This document shows positions 1-4,656 of a stretch of 5,658 nt of DNA, piece by piece. The notes below the pieces were generated by a model, which was not told the DNA's origin, did no database searches, and worked only from the letters and a program-made list of their open reading frames with translations. Origin of the DNA: Actinomycetota bacterium (GTDB taxonomy: Bacteria; Actinomycetota; Acidimicrobiia; Acidimicrobiales; Palsa-688); contig JAMDDF010000138.1 in assembly GCA_023489205.1 (NCBI GenBank), positions 1 to 5,658 of the forward strand, in the 5' to 3' direction. The position numbers were made by a program, and so were the translations under genes. Each line of letters begins with the position of its first letter. Within the stretch, counting starts at the first letter, position 1.

Positions 1-200
1 ACAAGACCGCGGTCGTAGTGGTCACCGAGCGCGTCCGCCACGCCCGTTACGTGAAGACCGTGCAGCGGACCAAGCGCCTTTATGCTCACGATGAGCAAAA
101 TGACGTGAGGGTGGGCGACAGGGTCCGCGTCGTCGAGACCCGCCCGCTTTCCAAGTTGAAGCGCTGGCGGGTCGAAAAAGTCCTCGAGCGCGCGCGGTAG
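1..200 (+). CDS. rpsQ: 30S ribosomal protein S17, 3' part
   Basis: S17 is a primary 16S rRNA-binding protein of the OB-fold type that helps assemble the 5' domain of the 30S subunit. The gene is cut by the left edge; the frame starts at base 3 and 65 residues plus a TAG stop are visible. The visible part begins KTAVVVV, which corresponds to the first beta strand after the usual D-K-T of S17, so only about 15-30 N-terminal residues should be missing. Clear family motifs follow: [14 protein letters not shown], then [14 protein letters not shown], and the S17 signature [13 protein letters not shown] near the end. A GTG at 18 lies inside the conserved core and is not a start. The next gene, rplN, begins 11 nt after the stop, and its ribosome-binding site overlaps the TAG. 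Its place left of rplN is the standard S10/spc junction. Confidence 0.97.
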   Translation, partial: KTAVVVVTERVRHARYVKTVQRTKRLYAHDEQNDVRVGDRVRVVETRPLSKLKRWRVEKVLERAR

Positions 201-211
201 GAGGACTTAGG

Positions 212-580
212 GTGATACAACAAGAGTCGAGGCTACGTATCGCGGACAACTCCGGTGCGCGTGAAGTCCTGTGCATAAAGGTGCTTGGTGGCTCGCGCAG
301 GCGCTACGCTTCTATTGGCGACGTCTTTGTGGCTACGGTAAAAGACGCGATACCAGGTGCGAACGTAAAAAAGGGCGACGTCGTGAAGTGCGTCGTCGTG
401 CGTACCCGCAAGGAAAAGCGTCGCCCTGACGGCAGCTACATTCGTTTTGATGAAAATGCCGCAGTCCTAATAAATGACCAGATGCAGCCCCGCGGTACTC
501 GTATATTCGGTCCCGTCGGCAGGGAGTTGCGTGACAAGCGGTTTATGAGGATCATCTCGCTTGCCCCGGAGGTGCTTTGA
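212..580 (+). CDS. rplN: 50S ribosomal protein L14
   Basis: L14 is a small beta-barrel protein that binds 23S rRNA at the 30S-50S interface and forms intersubunit bridges with 16S rRNA; it is also the docking site of the silencing factor RsfS. The product is 122 residues, the usual bacterial length. Visible motifs are the N-terminal [28 protein letters not shown] in the middle, [10 protein letters not shown] matching the L14 signature, and the C-terminal [22 protein letters not shown]. The GTG start at 212 is supported by GGAGG at 200-204 with a 7-nt spacer and by the family N-terminus. The TGA stop is followed after 2 nt by the ATG of rplX. Base use is less GC-rich than neighbours: I counted 171 G or C in bases 241-540 (57%), and five of ten isoleucine codons are ATA. 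Confidence 0.98.
   Translation: MIQQESRLRIADNSGAREVLCIKVLGGSRRRYASIGDVFVATVKDAIPGANVKKGDVVKCVVVRTRKEKRRPDGSYIRFDENAAVLINDQMQPRGTRIFGPVGRELRDKRFMRIISLAPEVL
568..574 (+). promoter_or_regulatory. Ribosome-binding site deciding the rplX start
   Basis: GGAGGTG lies inside the last codons of rplN. From the GGAGG core (568-572) it is 10 nt to the ATG at 583 and only 4 nt to an in-frame TTG at 577. The ATG gives the family N-terminus MKIHKGD, while the TTG would overlap the rplN stop and add two residues (MS), so ATG 583 is preferred. Confidence 0.7.
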
Positions 581-582
581 GC

Positions 583-891
583 ATGAAGATCCACAAGGGT
601 GACAACGTAATAGTGTTGTCGGGCAAGGACAAGGGCCGGCGCGGCCAGGTCGTGCGTGCGTTGCCCAAGGAGGGCCGGGTGGTCGTCGAGGGCGTCAACC
701 GCGTGAAGCGCCACCAGCGCACTACCCAAGTGCAAAAGCGTGCAGGCATCATAGATAAGGACCTGCCAGTGCCTGTCTCCAAGGTGGCGCTCGTGTGCCC
801 GAAGGAGCACACACCTACGCGCGTCGGCTACAGCTTGGGCGAAGGTGGCTCCAAGCAGCGCGTCTGCGCCCGCTGCGGGGAGGCGCTTTAA
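583..891 (+). CDS. rplX: 50S ribosomal protein L24, with a Cys/His cluster
   Basis: L24 is an early assembly protein that binds the 5' end of 23S rRNA and sits near the polypeptide exit tunnel. The product is 102 residues from ATG 583, normal for the family. An N-terminal KOW domain is clear: MKIHKGDNVIVLSGKDKG at residues 1-18, then GQVVRALPKEGRVVVEGVN and the VKRHQR segment. The C-terminal part contains VCPKEHTPTRVGY and ends VCARCGEAL, giving C72, H76, C95 and C98. Similar CP...CxxC tails occur in many actinobacterial and Gram-positive L24 proteins and could bind zinc; that is an inference here. An in-frame TTG at 577 could add two residues, but the ATG fits better. The TAA stop is followed immediately by the ATG of rplE, so translation of the two is probably coupled. 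Confidence 0.97.
   Translation: MKIHKGDNVIVLSGKDKGRRGQVVRALPKEGRVVVEGVNRVKRHQRTTQVQKRAGIIDKDLPVPVSKVALVCPKEHTPTRVGYSLGEGGSKQRVCARCGEAL
877..883 (+). promoter_or_regulatory. Strong ribosome-binding site for the extended rplE
   Basis: GGGGAGG lies in the last codons of rplX, 8 nt before the ATG at 892. It is a near-ideal Shine-Dalgarno match at good spacing and supports translation of the full-length L5 with its unusual N-terminal arm, rather than a start nearer the conserved domain. Confidence 0.8.
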
Positions 892-1641
892 ATGCCAGGC
901 GGGAAGGGGTCACCCGGCAAAGGTGCAAAGGCGCCTGCGGGCAAGGCGAGCAAGGCAGCCAAGCGGGCGGCCAAGGTGACTGCGCCCCGGCGCTCAGGCA
1001 CTACTGGGCCTGCTCAGGGGGGCCGGGGTGCGCCTGGGCGCCCGGCCGCTGCCCTAAAGGCGGCTCCTGGGCGGCCGGCCAAGGCGAGCGAGCCGCCGCG
1101 CCTTCGCACCCGTTACGCAGACGAGGTGCGTGCAGCGCTACAGGCCGAGCTCGGGTTGGCCAACCCGATGCTAGTGCCCAGGATGGAAAAGATCGTGATC
1201 AACATGGGCGTCGGTCGAGCGGTCTCACAGCCCACCCTGCTTGATGGAGCGGTACGGGACCTCACGCTCATCAGCGGCCAAAAGCCCGTGGTCACCAAGG
1301 CCAAGAAGTCGATCGCGGCTTTCAAGCTCCGTCAGGGCAACGCAATTGGGGTGAAGGTAACCCTGAGAGGGGACCGCATGTGGGAGTTCTTCGACAGGCT
1401 GATCTCCCTAGCGATACCTCGAGTGCGTGACTTCCGGGGGTTGTCGCCCAAGGGCTTTGACGGCAGGGGCAACTACACCTTCGGGCTCACAGAGCAGCTC
1501 ATATTCCCAGAGATCGACTACGACAAGGTTGACGCGCCAAGGGGGATGGACATCACGATCGTGACAACTGCTAGGAACGATCGCGAAGGTCGTTCCCTGC
1601 TCGACGCTTTTGGTTTTCCCTTCCGGAGAGAGGTCGCCTAG
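892..1641 (+). CDS. rplE: 50S ribosomal protein L5 with a long basic N-terminal arm
   Basis: L5 binds 5S rRNA, anchors it in the 50S central protuberance and contacts P-site tRNA and S13. The product is 249 residues, against about 180 usually. Residues about 71-249 are a complete L5: [89 protein letters not shown] and the C-terminal FGFPFRR. Residues 1-70 have no counterpart in the standard protein. They are made almost only of Ala, Gly, Pro, Lys and Arg (58 of 70) with one acidic residue, and carry the hexapeptide APGRPA twice (47-52, 58-63). They look disordered and rRNA- or DNA-binding, like tails of histone-like proteins. The start is supported by GGGGAGG at 877-883; the only in-frame alternatives, GTG at 976 and GTG at 1126, have no good binding site, and 1126 would cut into the conserved domain. 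The gene abuts rplX and rpsN with no gap. Confidence 0.96.
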   Translation: MPGGKGSPGKGAKAPAGKASKAAKRAAKVTAPRRSGTTGPAQGGRGAPGRPAAALKAAPGRPAKASEPPRLRTRYADEVRAALQAELGLANPMLVPRMEKIVINMGVGRAVSQPTLLDGAVRDLTLISGQKPVVTKAKKSIAAFKLRQGNAIGVKVTLRGDRMWEFFDRLISLAIPRVRDFRGLSPKGFDGRGNYTFGLTEQLIFPEIDYDKVDAPRGMDITIVTTARNDREGRSLLDAFGFPFRREVA

Positions 1642-1827
1642 ATGGCAAAAAAGGCCCTTGTAATAAAGGCTCAGCACAAGCCCAAGTACAAAGTGCGTGG
1701 GTATTCGCGCTGCCGGCGCTGCGGGCGGCCCCACTCGGTGTACCGCAAGTTCGGGCTCTGCCGCATTTGCCTGCGCGAGCTCGTCCACGCGGGTGAGGTG
1801 CCGGGCGTCACGAAGGCGAGCTGGTAG
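1642..1827 (+). CDS. rpsN: 30S ribosomal protein S14, zinc-binding type Z
   Basis: S14 is a late-joining protein of the 30S head, next to S3 and S10. The product is 61 residues, the length of the short zinc-binding form (S14Z), not the ~100-residue zinc-free form. Two CxxC pairs are intact: C24-C27 and C40-C43, 12 residues apart, forming the zinc ribbon. Other conserved parts are [20 protein letters not shown] followed by [21 protein letters not shown], the typical C-terminus. The ATG follows directly on the rplE TAG; a GGAG/GAGG purine run at 1625-1633 within the end of rplE serves as binding site. Many actinobacteria keep a second, zinc-free S14 elsewhere under Zur control for zinc starvation; the intact cysteines here mark this copy as the zinc-replete one. 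Confidence 0.98.
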   Translation: MAKKALVIKAQHKPKYKVRGYSRCRRCGRPHSVYRKFGLCRICLRELVHAGEVPGVTKASW

Positions 1828-1839
1828 GAAGGCCTGCCG

Positions 1840-2244
1840 ATGACGATGACCGACCCCATAGCGGACATGCTGACCCGCATCCGCAACGCCAATGTGGCGC
1901 GCCACGACGTGGTGCGGATGCCTTCTTCGAAGTTGAAGGAGGCTCTGGCGGGGATCCTGCTCCGCGAGGGTTACATAGCCGCGTTCCGGATCGTAACCGA
2001 ACAGGAGCGCCCAGGCCACACCCTGGAGGTCACGATGAAGTACTCGCCGGACCGGGCCACGACGATTTCGGGTATACGGCGTGTGTCCAAGCCGGGACTG
2101 CGCGTGTACACGAGGGCCGACAAGATGCCGCGGGTGCTCGGTGGCCTCGGGGTAGCGGTGGTGTCCACGAGCCAGGGGCTGATGACGGACCGTGAGGCGA
2201 GGAAGCGCCGGGTAGGCGGGGAGGTCCTTTGCTATGTCTGGTGA
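1840..2244 (+). CDS. rpsH: 30S ribosomal protein S8
   Basis: S8 is a primary binder of 16S rRNA helix 21 and is needed for assembly of the 30S platform; in E. coli it also represses the spc operon. The product is 134 residues, normal. The N-terminus [20 protein letters not shown] fits actinobacterial S8, which supports ATG 1840 over the ATG two codons later (1846); GGAAGG at 1827-1832 with a 7-nt spacer agrees. Further motifs are [20 protein letters not shown], then [22 protein letters not shown]-like [18 protein letters not shown] and the rRNA-binding C-terminus [20 protein letters not shown]. The gene lies 12 nt after rpsN; its stop is 15 nt before the preferred rplF start. Confidence 0.98.
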   Translation: MTMTDPIADMLTRIRNANVARHDVVRMPSSKLKEALAGILLREGYIAAFRIVTEQERPGHTLEVTMKYSPDRATTISGIRRVSKPGLRVYTRADKMPRVLGGLGVAVVSTSQGLMTDREARKRRVGGEVLCYVW

Positions 2245-2246
2245 GC

Positions 2247-2254
2247 GGAGGTGG
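2247..2254 (+). promoter_or_regulatory. Ribosome-binding site deciding the rplF start
   Basis: GGAGGTGG covers 2247-2254. Its GGAGG core runs into the GTG at 2251, so that GTG cannot be its start. The next in-frame GTG, at 2260, is 8 nt beyond the core, an ideal distance, and gives the family N-terminus MSRIG. Confidence 0.85.
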
Positions 2255-2259
2255 CCAGG

Positions 2260-2799
2260 GTGTCGCGCATAGGAAGGCTCCCTGTGCCTGTGCCCTCGGG
2301 CGTGAACGTGGTGATCGACGGCCGCTCATTGACGGTCACAGGCCCGCGCGGGTCGCTGTCGCATGAGGTCGCTGGCGACATAACGGTCCGCCAAGAGGGC
2401 GACGTCTTGGTCGTGTCGCGCCCCGATGACGAACGGCGCAACCGTTCTTTGCACGGGCTCACGCGCACCCTTGTTAACAACATGGTGGTCGGTGTCACCA
2501 CAGGTTTTGCCAAAGACCTTGAGATCTCCGGGGTGGGTTACCGGGCCACGCCCAAGGGGCCGACCACGGTCGAGCTTGCACTTGGTTTCAGCCACACAGT
2601 GACTGTCGATGCCCCAGAGGGCATCAGCTTCGAGGTCCCCGCGCCGACCAGGGTCACCGTGCGAGGCAACGACAAGCAGGCGGTCGGCGAGGTGGCGGCA
2701 AAGATCCGCAAGCTGCGGCCCCCCGAGCCCTACAAGGGCAAGGGCGTCCGCTACGCCGGCGAGGTCGTGCGCCGCAAGGCGGGCAAGGCGGCCAAGTGA
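2260..2799 (+). CDS. rplF: 50S ribosomal protein L6
   Basis: L6 binds 23S rRNA near the sarcin-ricin loop and the factor-binding site, with two repeated alpha/beta domains. From GTG 2260 the product is 179 residues beginning [15 protein letters not shown], the normal length and start of actinobacterial L6. A longer frame opens at GTG 2251 but that codon overlaps the Shine-Dalgarno sequence. Visible motifs are [12 protein letters not shown], the block [19 protein letters not shown] at residues 55-72 typical of actinobacteria, [10 protein letters not shown] around 88-96, [21 protein letters not shown] and the C-terminal signature [11 protein letters not shown] at 155-165. The last residues (RRKAGKAAK) are basic. 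The gene is followed by a 61-nt spacer, longer than other gaps within the ribosomal part. Confidence 0.97.
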   Translation: MSRIGRLPVPVPSGVNVVIDGRSLTVTGPRGSLSHEVAGDITVRQEGDVLVVSRPDDERRNRSLHGLTRTLVNNMVVGVTTGFAKDLEISGVGYRATPKGPTTVELALGFSHTVTVDAPEGISFEVPAPTRVTVRGNDKQAVGEVAAKIRKLRPPEPYKGKGVRYAGEVVRRKAGKAAK

Positions 2800-2860
2800 G
2801 CCAGGCGAGGGGCCGAGCCAGATGGCTCAAGGTGCAGGGAAGTGACTGAGAGAGGTTGAG
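2800..2860 (+). other. rplF-rplR spacer with a possible seven-codon frame
   Basis: This is the only sizeable gap inside the ribosomal block. It contains GAGGGG at 2807-2812, an ATG at 2822 and a TGA at 2843-2845, which would encode MAQGAGK. The binding site of rplR follows, GAGAGAGG at 2848-2855, 5 nt before its ATG at 2861. I see no hairpin with a T-tract and no promoter-like hexamer pair. The mini-frame may be chance or a relay that keeps ribosomes close to rplR. Confidence 0.4.
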
Positions 2861-3226
2861 ATGAGCAACGCAAGCGATAAGCACGCGGCGCGCGCTAGCC
2901 GTCACCATCGGGTGCGCAAGAAGGTGAGCGGGACGCCTGAACGGCCGCGCTTGGCCGTTTTTCGTTCAAACCGCCACATCGTCGCCCAGGTGATAGACGA
3001 CGTCGCTGGCAAGACGCTGGCGGCGGCATCTTCGCTCGAGGCTTCCGTGCGCGGGGCTGGGCGCACAGGCAACCAGGCGGCTGCCGCGCTGGTAGGTAAG
3101 CTCGTTGCCGAGCGAGCACTTGCGGCGGGCGTGACCAAGGTTGCATTCGACCGGGGTGGGTACCTCTACCATGGGCGTGTGGCGGCTTTGGCCGGCGCCG
3201 CCCGCGAAGCAGGGCTGGAGTTTTAG
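2861..3226 (+). CDS. rplR: 50S ribosomal protein L18
   Basis: L18 binds 5S rRNA together with L5 and brings it to the central protuberance of the 50S subunit. The product is 121 residues, typical. The N-terminal part is basic and probably flexible ([17 protein letters not shown]), as expected for the 5S-binding tail. It is followed by [23 protein letters not shown], a conserved strand-turn, and the LAAAS segment. The C-terminal signature [16 protein letters not shown] is at residues 96-111 and the end AREAGLEF is standard. ATG 2861 is preceded by GAGAGAGG with a 5-nt spacer. The TAG stop is 3 nt from the rpsE start. Confidence 0.98.
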   Translation: MSNASDKHAARASRHHRVRKKVSGTPERPRLAVFRSNRHIVAQVIDDVAGKTLAAASSLEASVRGAGRTGNQAAAALVGKLVAERALAAGVTKVAFDRGGYLYHGRVAALAGAAREAGLEF

Positions 3227-3229
3227 TAA

Positions 3230-3781
3230 ATGGCTGATCAGCAGCAGTACCAGGACCGCACGATCAAGGTCAACCGGGTCGCCAAGGTAGTAAAGGGCGG
3301 GCGGAGGTTTTCTTTTGCCGCGCTCATGGTTATAGGGGACGGCGCGGGCACAGTTGGGCTCGGCTACGGCAAGGCCAAAGAGGCTGGTCTCGCTGTGCAA
3401 AAGGGCATTGAGGAAGCCAAGAAGGCCATCTTCAAGGTGCCGCTGGCAGGCTCGACCATAACCCACCCCGTGGTCGGTGAAGCAGGGGCCGGTAAGGTGC
3501 TCTTGAAACCAGCAGCACCAGGCACAGGCGTGATCGCCGGCGGAGCCGCGCGCCCGATCCTCGAGCTAGCCGGTGTCCACGACGTCGTGGCCAAGTCCCT
3601 TGGGTCCTCCAACAGCATCAACGTCGCTCAGGCGACGGTGGCAGGGCTAAAGCTGCTGCTGCGCCCCGATGAGGTCGCGAGGAAGCGGGGGCTGTCGCCC
3701 GAAGAGGTCACCCCGGCGGGTGTGCTCCGGGCGTACCAGGAGGCCGAGCGCGGCCCCCACGTCCCGGTCGAGGTGGCTTGA
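3230..3781 (+). CDS. rpsE: 30S ribosomal protein S5
   Basis: S5 sits at the mRNA entry side of the 30S subunit with S3 and S4, takes part in helicase activity and decoding fidelity, and forms part of the spectinomycin site. The product is 183 residues, within the usual range. The N-terminal double-stranded-RNA-binding-like domain carries the family signature [19 protein letters not shown] at 20-38 and GLGYGKAKE. The loop K22-G23-G24-R25 linked to spectinomycin binding is present in its ordinary form. The second domain has [19 protein letters not shown] at 97-115 and [20 protein letters not shown] at 121-140. The tail is [11 protein letters not shown]... ending HVPVEVA. GGAG at 3217-3220 is 9 nt before the ATG. 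The TGA stop shares one base with the rpmD ATG. Confidence 0.98.
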   Translation: MADQQQYQDRTIKVNRVAKVVKGGRRFSFAALMVIGDGAGTVGLGYGKAKEAGLAVQKGIEEAKKAIFKVPLAGSTITHPVVGEAGAGKVLLKPAAPGTGVIAGGAARPILELAGVHDVVAKSLGSSNSINVAQATVAGLKLLLRPDEVARKRGLSPEEVTPAGVLRAYQEAERGPHVPVEVA

Positions 3782-4017
3782 TGGCCGAGGCGATGCTGTC
3801 GGTGACCCAGGTGCGTTCCGCCATCGGGTCCAAGCCCAAGCACCGGGGTACCCTGCGTGCCCTCGGGCTCGGCCGCATAGGCAAGTCCTCCGTCCTGCCC
3901 GACCGACCGGAGATCCGAGGGATGTTGAGCCGTGTCAAGCACCTTGTGCAGGTGGCGCCGGCTGGGACCAACGGCTCGAGCCCGACGGGCCCGGGCGCTA
4001 AGGAGGCTGTCAAGTGA
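3781..4017 (+). CDS. rpmD: 50S ribosomal protein L30
   Basis: L30 is a small two-helix, three-strand protein on the 50S surface near the 23S domain II/5S region; it is absent from some bacteria. From ATG 3781 the product is 78 residues, longer than the common 59-65. The core LSVTQVRSAIGSKPKHRGTL, then RALGLGRIGKSSVLPD and the last strand VKHLVQVAP, is clearly L30. The extra length is a C-terminal tail of about 18 residues (AGTNGSSPTGPGAKEAVK), Gly/Ser/Pro-rich and probably disordered. The start overlaps the rpsE stop (TGATG), with GAGG at 3770-3773 seven nt upstream; ATG 3793 is a possible shorter start and TTG 3778 is unlikely. The stop overlaps the rplO start in a 4-nt GTGA. Confidence 0.95.
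   Translation: MAEAMLSVTQVRSAIGSKPKHRGTLRALGLGRIGKSSVLPDRPEIRGMLSRVKHLVQVAPAGTNGSSPTGPGAKEAVK
4000..4006 (+). promoter_or_regulatory. Ribosome-binding site for rplO within rpmD
   Basis: AAGGAGG is in the last codons of rpmD, 7 nt before the GTG at 4014. It fixes the GTG start of rplO, which overlaps the rpmD stop as GTGA, the usual arrangement for coupled translation. Confidence 0.85.
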
Positions 4018-4502
4018 AGGTCCATGACCTCGCGCCCGCTCCTGGCTCGAAGAGGGCAAGGAGGCGCGTCGGACGCGGCATCGCCGGCAAAGGTGGCAAG
4101 ACCGCTGGGCGGGGCACGAAGGGGGCGCTCGCTCGTGACACCTCCAAGGTCGGTTTCGAGGGCGGCCAGATGCCCCTTACCCAACGTGTGCCCAAGTTGC
4201 GCGGGTTCAAGAACCCGTTCCGGGTGGCCTACACGATCGTCAACCTGGACGCTTTGGAGCGCCTCGGGAAAAGCCGGGTCGACCCCGAGGTGCTGCGTGA
4301 AGCGGGCGTCGTCCACAAGAGGGGGTTGGTCAAGGTGCTCGGCGAAGGTGCTCTGACCAAGCGAGTTGACGTGTCGGCACATGCGTTTTCGGCCTCCGCT
4401 GCCTCTGCGATCCGCTCGTCTGGTGGCAGCGTTACGGTGTTGCCCCCGCCGTTTGGCCACGGGCGTCCGCCCGCCAAGGGCAACGCGCTCACAGCGCGCT
4501 AG
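4014..4502 (+). CDS. rplO: 50S ribosomal protein L15
   Basis: L15 is a 23S rRNA-binding protein with a long basic N-terminal extension reaching into the 50S core, and it acts late in assembly. The product is 162 residues, slightly longer than the usual 145-150. The N-terminus MKVHDLAPAPGSKRARRRVG is typical, followed by the Gly/Lys-rich RGIAGKGGKTAGRGTKG, GFEGGQMPLTQRVPKLRGF at 48-65 and YTIVNLDALE. The C-terminal globular part has VKVLGEGALTKRVDVSAHAF at 106-125, then SGGSVTVLP. The last about 19 residues (PPPFGHGRPPAKGNALTAR) extend past the usual end and are Pro-rich. Unlike the other ribosomal genes with isoleucine here, it uses no ATA codon (0 of 3). It is the last ribosomal gene before secY. 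Confidence 0.97.
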   Translation: MKVHDLAPAPGSKRARRRVGRGIAGKGGKTAGRGTKGALARDTSKVGFEGGQMPLTQRVPKLRGFKNPFRVAYTIVNLDALERLGKSRVDPEVLREAGVVHKRGLVKVLGEGALTKRVDVSAHAFSASAASAIRSSGGSVTVLPPPFGHGRPPAKGNALTAR

Positions 4503-4533
4503 AGATGGTGGTTTAGACTGAGGCGGAGATCAC

Positions 4534-4557
4534 GTGACCGGTGACGCCTGTGACCGG
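4534..4557 (+). repeat. Direct repeat GTGACCGG, two copies
   Basis: GTGACCGG occurs at 4534-4541 and again at 4550-4557, 16 nt apart start to start, with GTGACG between them (4541-4546). The first copy overlaps the palindrome TCACGTGA. The spacing of about one and a half helical turns is compatible with a protein site, but the repeats are short and could be chance in G-rich DNA. Confidence 0.45.
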
Positions 4558-4559
4558 GA

Positions 4560-4604
4560 GGACTGTGAGCGAGTGGACTGGGCCAGGAGGACTGGGGCCA
4601 GGGA
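4560..4604 (+). repeat. Imperfect tandem repeat, three GGACTG units
   Basis: Three units each start with GGACTG: 4560-4574, 4575-4588 and 4589-4604 (15, 14 and 16 nt). The last two are nearly identical, GGACTGGGCCAGGA and GGACTGGGGCCAGGGA; the first diverges after GGACTG. The CTGG and CCAG halves could pair across the last two units, leaving AGGAGG in the loop, but the stem would be short with a bulge. Confidence 0.6.
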
Positions 4605-4656
4605 GTGAGGAGCAAAGCCTTGGGCCTTTTGGGACCGGAAAGAGGGAGCTGACGCC

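Larger units (their letters stand above)
4503..4656 (+). other. 154-nt rplO-secY spacer, G-rich with repeats
   Basis: This is the only long gap in the window and is probably the secY leader on the operon transcript. It holds an 8-bp perfect palindrome, TCACGTGA, at 4530-4537, two short repeat sets listed separately, and several Shine-Dalgarno-like purine runs (GGCGGAG 4522-4528 region, GGGAGG 4556-4561, AGGAGG 4585-4590). Short GTG-started frames are open: 24 codons at 4534-4608 with GGAG at 4525-4528 five nt upstream, and 48 codons at 4541-4687 running into secY out of frame. The secY binding site GAGGGAG is at 4642-4648, 8 nt before the ATG. The only -10-like element is TAGACT at 4514-4519, with no matching -35, so I call no promoter. 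No strong terminator is seen. Confidence 0.6.

Noticed and set aside
976..978. In-frame GTG at 976 as an alternative L5 start
   Set aside because: No good ribosome-binding site before it and it would still leave a ~40-residue extension, so it does not restore a normal L5.
795..1244. A 149-codon plus-strand frame overlapping rplX and the L5 arm
   Set aside because: Out of frame with both genes; Arg/Gly/Ala-rich and caused by the GC-rich arm. The rplE frame has the ribosome-binding site and leads into conserved L5.
1408..2019. A 203-codon minus-strand frame across rplE, rpsN and rpsH
   Set aside because: Shadow of real genes in high-G+C DNA; no family motif in the product.
2251..2259. GTG at 2251 as the rplF start
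   Set aside because: It overlaps the GGAGG of the binding site; GTG 2260 has ideal spacing and gives the family N-terminus.
3708..4460. A 250-codon open frame on the minus strand across rpsE, rpmD and rplO
   Set aside because: It lies opposite three unmistakable ribosomal genes; its Arg/Pro/Gly-rich product has no recognisable motif. Long antisense frames are common in high-G+C coding DNA.
4514..4519. TAGACT as a -10 element for secY
   Set aside because: No -35 hexamer 16-19 nt upstream, and it is a common short match.
4614..4630. Terminator-like AAAGCC...GGCCTTTT before secY
   Set aside because: The stem is about six pairs with a bulge, the loop is 3 nt and the T-run is only four and partly in the stem; it also lies just before the secY binding site, so termination there is unlikely.
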